In this document: piece after piece, positions 5,546 to 5,664 of the stretch
Numbering within the stretch: position 1 is the stretch's first letter
Layout: the number at the start of each line of letters is the position of its first letter
Source of the DNA: Actinomycetes bacterium
GTDB taxonomy: Bacteria; Actinomycetota; Acidimicrobiia; Acidimicrobiales; RAAP-2
DNA: 5,664 nt
Assembly (NCBI GenBank): GCA_021791145.1
Contig: JAJYXE010000017.1
Span: forward strand, 101,880-107,543
Direction: 5' to 3'
Translations under genes and position numbers: made by a program
The notes under the pieces: model-generated
What the model was told of the DNA's origin: nothing
The model's input: only the letters and a program-made list of their open reading frames with translations
Databases searched by the model: none

Positions 5546-5664
5546 CCCAACCACCCAGGGCGCGAACCTTCGGGTCCGCGCCGCCTGGCACGCGGAACCA
5601 CGGTACGACGCGGTCGCGACCCTCGACGCGGATCTCGTGGACGAGGGCTTGGAGGAGCGCTTTG
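5508..5664 (-). CDS. C-terminal fragment of a putative large serine recombinase, ending inside the tRNA gene
   Basis: A minus-strand frame enters from the right edge and stays open for 51 codons to a TGA at 5510-5508, in the anticodon loop of tRNA-Glu. It reads KALLQALVHEIRVEGRDR, then VVPWFRVPGG, then a tail ADPKVRALGGWAPPTGFEPVLPP. The "KALL..LV.EIRV..RD...P.FRVP" pattern resembles, from memory, the C-terminal end of large serine recombinases (site-specific integrases or resolvases) of actinobacteria. The last 13 or so residues come entirely from antisense tRNA sequence and are probably a structureless tail. The catalytic N-terminal domain is outside the window, so the family call rests on about 25 residues. 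The opposite strand of the same codons also looks coding-like (from about 5604) but has no start codon. If the call is right, a mobile element adjoins the tRNA gene here. Confidence 0.5.
   Translation of the reverse strand, partial: KALLQALVHEIRVEGRDRVVPWFRVPGGADPKVRALGGWAPPTGFEPVLPP
5555..5588 (+). terminator. Strong hairpin just downstream of tRNA-Glu, probable terminator
   Basis: GGCGCGAACC (5559-5568) pairs with GGTCCGCGCC (5573-5582), ten positions with one A/C mismatch, closing a TTCG tetraloop in the very stable C(UUCG)G context on the plus strand. Four more pairs (CCAG 5555-5558 with CTGG 5585-5588) extend the stem across a 2-nt bulge. It begins 10 nt after the tRNA discriminator. 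No T-tract follows, so it would be a hairpin-only terminator. It also overlaps the minus-strand recombinase-like codons. Confidence 0.55.

Noticed and set aside
5410..5601. Minus-strand 63-codon frame containing GAPNGIRTRATALKGRRPG
   Set aside because: The recognisable peptide is simply the antisense translation of tRNA-Glu, a well-known annotation artefact. The flanking residues have no protein-family character.
5604..5664. Plus-strand frame YDAVATLDADLVDEGLEERF running off the right edge
   Set aside because: It looks coding-like with high G/C at third positions, but there is no ATG, GTG or TTG in frame upstream. It is in codon register with the minus-strand recombinase-like frame, so it is more likely that frame's mirror.

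Overview
The window is a compact, GC-rich (about 70% by eye) bacterial chromosome segment. It most resembles an actinobacterium. The reasons are strong G/C preference at third codon positions, GTG starts, a RegX3-like response regulator, an actinobacterial-style CtaA, and gene starts with a TANNNT -10 box but no clear Shine-Dalgarno sequence. The class cannot be fixed from this window; an acidimicrobial or similar deep-branching lineage is only a guess.

Layout, left to right. (1) The 3' two-thirds of an OmpR/PhoB-type response regulator gene (RegX3-like, + strand). (2) serS, seryl-tRNA synthetase, convergent on it (- strand), with a palindrome spanning both stop codons. (3) After a 25-bp divergent gap, a two-gene ABC exporter operon (+ strand; ATPase and ABC-2 permease, ATGA overlap). 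(4) A membrane-anchored TlpA-like thioredoxin gene (- strand), convergent with the permease across 9 bp. (5) After a 103-bp divergent intergenic region with a paired palindromic direct repeat, ctaA/COX15 heme A synthase (+ strand). (6) tRNA-Glu(UUC) (+ strand). (7) At the right edge, a minus-strand frame that looks like the C-terminal tail of a large serine recombinase and stops inside the tRNA gene, in antisense.

How the genes work together: the ABC exporter, the extracytoplasmic thioredoxin and heme A synthase form a plausible neighbourhood for assembly of a heme-copper (aa3-type) cytochrome oxidase. CtaA makes heme A. The thioredoxin could reduce cysteines in CtaA, apocytochromes or copper-site proteins. 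ABC ATPase/permease pairs are often found next to ctaA in actinobacteria, but their substrate is unknown. serS and the response regulator look like ordinary chromosomal neighbours. The right edge may be the boundary of an integrated element at the tRNA-Glu locus.

There is no CRISPR array, insertion sequence or obvious new multigene defence system. The points most worth a second look are the recombinase-like frame ending inside the tRNA gene, the repeated pattern of apparently leaderless starts, the palindromic repeat pair between tlpA and ctaA, and a His-to-Asn change at a heme-ligand motif of CtaA.
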